DNA from: Panopea generosa
Lineage: Eukaryota; Mollusca; Bivalvia; Adapedonta; Hiatellidae
NCBI GenBank assembly: GCA_029582155.1
Contig: CM055899.1
Location: 76,955,574 to 77,019,573 of the forward strand
Length of the DNA stretch: 64,000 nucleotides
Direction: 5' to 3'
Shown piece after piece: positions 58,621-64,000 of this stretch. A model generated the notes under the pieces. That model did not search any database. It was given only the letters and a program-made list of their open reading frames with translations, and was not told the origin of the DNA. Made by a program: the position numbers and the translations under genes. The first letter of the stretch is position 1. The number at the start of each line of letters is the position of its first letter.

Positions 58621-59524
58621 TTAAAATAACCACACTTGCAATATATGTTTATTTGCTGATAATACAGCAACGTCCTGCCAGGTAACGTTACATTTATAAC
58701 AAAGTACAAAACAAAACTGTTGGTGATTGTGCAGAACATGCATTGTATTTACCTACTCTGTATTTACTGTTGCTTTTGTATCGTGGTGTCACTTGAGTTA
58801 AAATACATGTTTTGCTATCTTCCATAAATATGCTTAAGATGAATATATAAATTAACAATTAAATGCATATATGACTTTGTTCCAATATAAATGTACTGTC
58901 TATAACTTTGAACCAATTTTTATGAAAAAGCAATATGACCAGCTGTGGGTGTCATAATAATACTTCTGGCAAGACTTTGTGACACCTCAGATAAAGTTTT
59001 GAAAGTATTTTACTTGTATACCGTTATAGCACAGCTGTTCTATATTCAATTTGTAGAAAATTACTACTACTAACATGCGGACTGTCAGGGAGGTTAATTT
59101 TTACTGAATTTGGTTCATTTAAGGAAGGTAGTGACTATACTTCCAAAGTCACCATTCAACATTTTTGCGATGCTGTAAGCTAATTTATCACAATTTTCTC
59201 CACGGAAACTACTGTAGTTCCTTTTGACAAGCATGGTCAATAAACATAGACTAGTAATTTAACTACAGAAAAAATAAGCATTAAGTTAGCGCTCATAGAG
59301 TCCATATACAACAGAAAATTGACCTTTTTGGAATATGTCTAAATAGACCTTCGTCTCTGCATTTCAGCGAATTTTGTATAAAAGCGATCATATACATCTT
59401 TAAAAATCGATATATTTTAGTACAATCTACAATTTTATTGGAGTTAAAGTTGCATTTATAGTCACAGTGTGGTTATCGATTTATGCGGACGCTATCAAAG
59501 TAAAATTGACACTAAAATGAGGTA
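58621..59524. other. Unannotated AT-rich stretch
   Basis: Nothing recognised. Confidence 0.4.
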
Positions 59525-59825
59525 AAGTTGCAGTGGTGTAGCGGTGAGCATAGTTGACTGGTAATCAAAAGATCAGGGTTCGATGCGCCAGGCCTTATTT
59601 TCGTATTTTACAGTTTTAACTTTAAATAATAAATTATGAATGGTTCGAGCCTCGCGGAGACCTCGACCATATGGCTCTTAAATGTGATCAAGTTGGCAAT
59701 TTCAACGGGTGATAGAGATCTGGTACTGGTAAGAAACCCAGGAACGATGGTTAGGCAAACTGCCCTGCTGTATATGACTGAAAGATTGTTGACAAACGGG
59801 CGTTGAACTCCTAACAAACAAACAA
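59525..59825 (+). mobile_element. tRNA-derived SINE (family F)
   Basis: The head has box A TGGTGTAGCGGTGAGCA and box B GGGTTCGATGC (59532-59590). After an AT-rich linker comes a body with 'gatctggtactggtaagaaa', 'aggaacgatggttaggcaaa' and 'ctgccctgctgtatatgact'. It ends 'caaacgggcgttgaac' and a (CAAA)n tail ('aacaaacaaacaa'). The body resembles family A at 1555-1828. Confidence 0.85.
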
Positions 59826-60342
59826 TAAGTTATGCCCCCACTATAGCGAAGAAGACTTCCATATTTGTTTGCTCCCGTCCGTCCGTCCGTCCGTCCGTCC
59901 ATCCGGACGTACGTCCTAGCATCTATTCGGATTGTTTTGCCTTACATATCTTGACCAGTTTCGTCACAGAGTCCAAACACTTTACAGAAATTTTGGTCAT
60001 CTTGGGAAGTTATGTATCCGTGTTTTCGCATTACACCTTGCAATCTGTACGGGGAAAGTTATACCCCTTTAATGGAGATGCTACACAGGGTTTTTGAGAT
60101 AAAACCCGTACAAGCTAAAGGTAGACGGACAGACCGACGGACAGACCACACTGCCAAAACTAATATGCGAGTTTTATGCTCAGTTATTCTTCTCTTTAAT
60201 ATTTATCTGTGTTTAAAGTTTCATTGAAATCCCTGGAGTTATTCTCCGGGCAAAGGTGCGACGGACGGACGGACGAATAGACAGACGGACGGACAGACAA
60301 AGCGGCAACAAAATGCTTTCCTTGGGGAGCATATAAAACTTA
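59826..60342. mobile_element. TIR element with subterminal GTCC/GGAC runs
   Basis: Left end 'taagttatgcccccac' and right end 'ggggagcatataaaactta' are imperfect inverted repeats. (GTCC)n lies inside the left end (59876-59905) and (GGAC)n inside the right end (60255-60298), themselves inverted, with another run at about 60122-60150. A 71-codon frame in the middle has no resemblance. This is a non-autonomous element of the style seen at 8.2 kb and 37 kb. Confidence 0.7.
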
Positions 60343-60502
60343 TTTTAACAAGGAAATGCGTGTTTTATTACAAAACGTATAACAATCATTTCTTTTATTG
60401 GCAGCTTTTTGCCTGCTACAGTGCAACTGCGTTTTGTACGAAACACATTTTAAAAGTGTTATCAACGAAACATAGACAAAAAATAACAGCATATGCTTCA
60501 TA

Positions 60503-61112
<610 letters not shown>

Positions 61113-64000
61113 CACACCCGGCCCAATGGACCTATAAGTCACCTATACAAATAAATAATTATTATATAATATATTATTTCACATGGAATTTTGCTTGTAA
61201 TTAAATATAATCAAAAAATTAAATAGTATATACAAGGTAATTACATAAAGCATATTAATATGACTGTTTGGAAAGTCATTAGTTATATCATGTACTTCTT
61301 CTTCTCATGTAACCCTTAACAATATATTTAGCTACTTTTCTGGGAACGTGTGTGACAAGAAATACACATTTAGCCATACTATTCATACCATTAAACTGCA
61401 TACTTGAAAATTGTTCATTGAAAATGTCTGTTCTAATATCATTGTAAAATGTACATTGGATCAAAAAATGATTTTCATCTTCAATCTGAAGTAGATTACA
61501 AAGTGTGCAGAGTCTTTGCTCTCTTGGCCCACCGACATATCGTCCCGTTTCTGCTCTTAGTGGTAGAATACCACATTTAAATTGGGCCGACAATGAACGT
61601 TCCTGTTTGTTCAAATTTAAAAGCACATATTGTTCGAGTTCAAATTTATCTTTAAAAGTTACATAAGTCCGCAATTTAGGCTCTCTTGCTACTTCTACCT
61701 TCCAGATATTTGAGTAGTATTCCGTTATCTTAGTCTTAACAATGTCTATGTGTATAACAGTTTTGTTTTCAAAATAGTTAATCAGATTTAAATTGGACAT
61801 AACTGTTTTCAAGTCACTGCACCAATTATTTTTACACTTGGTATAGCCCATGTTAAAGACGCGCCTGGTTAGCCTGTTGTCATCAAACATTACAAGAATG
61901 TTCCAGTATCGTATCATTGATACCCTATGGCGGTAATTACTAAGAAGCCATCCTGCATCTGCGGTGATTGCAAGTTTCGGGGCAAACCTGTGTACGCCAA
62001 GAAAGTAACGTAAAGCACAGTTCTGCACATTGTTTATTGTCGAGTACTGTTTAAATCCCCATACTGACGCACAGTAGTCCAATATTGGTAAAACACAAGA
62101 TTCAAACAGTTTGTTACACGATTTAAAACCCAAGTCTTTGTAGTTGTGTATTTTTGAAATAATTTTCGCTAACGCACGACCGGCACCTTTCGCGAGAGCG
62201 TCACAGTGAAAGGAAAAATGTTTTTGTCATTGAAAATAACTCCAAGTACATGTGTACTTATATCTATCGACCGTTTCTAGGGTGTTATCACCAATTCTAA
62301 ACACATGATTTGTTTGAGCAGTTCGATTTTTCCTGAAACGCATGCATTTACTTTTGTCTGTATTCATCAGTACACGCCAACTATGCAGCGTGTCTAGCAT
62401 AGCCTGTAACTTTTCCTCGGACTCGGTTAAAAGACAAATATCGTCGGCATATAGGAGTATGGATAGTTTATTATCGCCAATACCTATTCCAATGTCTAAG
62501 TCATTTATTTCTTTGACAAGGTAATTTTTGAATATAGAAAATAATGTTGGTGAAATATTGTCTCCCTGCTTAACACCAGTGTTGCAAGAGAACCAATCAG
62601 TAAGCTTATCATTTATGCGAACACATGACGAAGACTGAAAGTATATGCTTCTTATGGAGTTGTATATTTTACCATCAATATAAATAAGCATTAATTTGTA
62701 AAGCAACATGTCTCTATCTATAAAATCAAAACATTTACGTAGGTCAATAAACGCTGTAAAAACTGAACCATTGTTTCGTATTAAACTGCTTAGTGTAAAC
62801 ACGTGATCTTCACATGATCTGTTGCTTCTAAACCCATTTTGCTCATCCGCAAGTATATTGTTTTGCTCTAGGTATTGTGTAATACGTTTGTTCATAAACG
62901 AACTGAATAGTTTACTCACACACGATAATAGACTAATGCCTCTGTAATTCATAGATATACGTTAATCCGTGGTGCAGTCCTTTAAGATGGGGCAAATTAT
63001 GGCTTTTTGCCATGCCGACGGTATTATACTGGTATCGAAAATGAACTGAAATAGTTGCTGTAACACTACAATCACTGGAGGTTTTTTTAACACACAATAA
63101 GGAATTTCGTCATACCCGCTGGCCGATCGCGATTTTGCGTGCATAACAATGTATGTGACTTCATCTATGCTAATGTTGCGATTAAGGACTTCATTCGGAA
63201 CATACACTGGGTTATTCATATTATTTTCAATTAAGAGTTAATGAATTTTCGCTTGATTATAATGAGCACCATCGAAGTCATCATTATTTTGTCACGTATA
63301 TAAATTCTCAAAGTCTAGCTTCCGCCTCTCAAAAACAACATTTTCGTCATTTGATTGGATTCCATTACTGTCAACTATTTCTATGGGTATAGATTTATCA
63401 GTTCTTGGACCAATATTTTTTTTTTTCACAGAAGTCATTAGTGTTATTGGACGACATATCTTCAATATCATACGCGACTGCCTGTCTGTGCGCGCGTTCT
63501 GTCTGCCTCAAAACTTTATTGAAAATATTTCTGGCTCCAATTTAACATCTATGCAAAGCCGTTTTAATATTTCTATTTGTCTTACATCGTAAAAAAATCA
63601 CGCTCTTTTTGTCGCATAACATTCCAAAGGTCTGTTAATGTTTGATTCCAATACGATTTTCTGGTTCTTAGTCTTTTATTTGTACGTGTTGATATATCAT
63701 ACTTTGGTATTTTAGCATTCATTTCCGTTTAAATTACGTCATACAGCTTATCATATTTACAATCAATGTCTTGTTGGGATTCCCTGCATCTTTCAATCAG
63801 TGAAATAATGTTTAATATTGCTAATCCCGATAGTTCGTTATCCATAAAAGTGTCTGGGATTTTATGTAATTTAAAACGCGAAGTTTTATGTTACTGTTTA
63901 TTTACGAGATGACATTCTGATAGACTTAACTGGGTTAACAGGATACGATGATCAGGTAATCGTGATCGCTCCCCTAGTAATTCGTGCAGTTTATGATTTT
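61113..64000 (-). mobile_element. Non-LTR retrotransposon (LINE), minus strand, 5' part beyond the window
   Basis: From high to low coordinates: end of an endonuclease-like domain ('LPDHRILLTQLSLS', about 63970-63900), linker, reverse transcriptase (about 63220-62230), C-terminal region with a Cys/His knuckle (to 61288), about 175 bp 3' UTR and a (TTAC)n tail. The clade is unassigned; the RT style (NYRGISLLS, GVKQGDNISPTLFS) differs from the L1/Tx1 element at 17.6 kb. Confidence 0.88.
61288..63600 (-). pseudogene. LINE ORF2: reverse transcriptase and C-terminal domain (broken)
   Basis: Segments on the minus strand: 'NIGPRTDKSIPIEIVDSNG' (about 63400); 63219-62962 with 'ISIDEVTYIVMHAKSRSASG'; 62952-62227 with 'NYRGISLLSCVSKLFSSFMN', 'NGFRSNRSCEDHVF', 'FIDLRKCFDFIDRD', 'GVKQGDNISPTLFS', 'LLYADDICLL'; 62133-61288 with 'LFESCVLPILDYCASVWGF' and the knuckle 'CTLCNLLQIEDENHFLIQC'. 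Breaks seen: a TAA at 62959-62961 separating the first two RT parts in the same frame; a short palindromic insertion (acatgta) near 62250 in the 'YKYLGV' motif; a 1-nt shift near 62215; further shifts upstream of 63240. The catalytic YADD is kept. The damage is light and suggests a moderately young copy. Confidence 0.9.

Overview
The window is animal nuclear DNA, most likely from a bivalve mollusc. It is AT-rich, has GT-AG introns, and is packed with SINEs, non-LTR retrotransposons, a Ty3/Gypsy relic, foldback elements and many minisatellites. Several repeat families have a style I know from clam, mussel and oyster genomes (GTCCGTC-rich modules, 'gagacccaggg..atgaaattcaca' modules, 'gggcccggtttc' foldbacks); this is from memory and no search was run. 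Nothing looks bacterial, and there is no CRISPR array or functional tRNA/rRNA gene.

Layout. 0-6 kb: a 23-bp minisatellite, a candidate three-exon gene, a SINE, and a 3.4-kb array of a 27-bp repeat. 6-13.5 kb: AT-rich DNA, foldback elements, a 2-kb block of diverged repeat modules, a LINE ORF1 fragment and a SINE. 13.5-22.7 kb: mostly featureless AT-rich DNA, then an L1/Tx1-like LINE with an intact 1,258-codon ORF2, no visible ORF1, and a poly(A) tail. 23-28 kb: a candidate small Thr-rich gene end, then a decayed minus-strand Gypsy element with one LTR and primer-binding site. 28-41 kb: SINEs, a dispersed repeat family and the 77-bp array derived from it, further minisatellites and a LINE 3' fragment.

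41-52 kb: the best host gene. It lies on the minus strand, with a TATA box, two 5' UTR exons and three coding exons whose phases fit exactly. It encodes a 264-residue protein with an N-terminal 'FSGRSNPMW' module and a C-terminal 'NNCYNYA...DYHWYR...SHKPG' module. 52-61 kb: microsatellites, a foldback element with nested palindromes, two adjacent minisatellites (one with 45-bp units and several open frames), an orphan 42-codon exon, a second copy of the exon-bearing module seen at 0.5-0.9 kb, a SINE, and a 610-bp (AAGT)n tract. 61-64 kb: a decayed LINE on the minus strand that runs off the window end; the (AAGT)n tract sits at its 3' end.

Only the 41-52 kb gene is strongly supported as host coding sequence. 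The other host exon calls rest on splice-site, phase and open-frame evidence alone.
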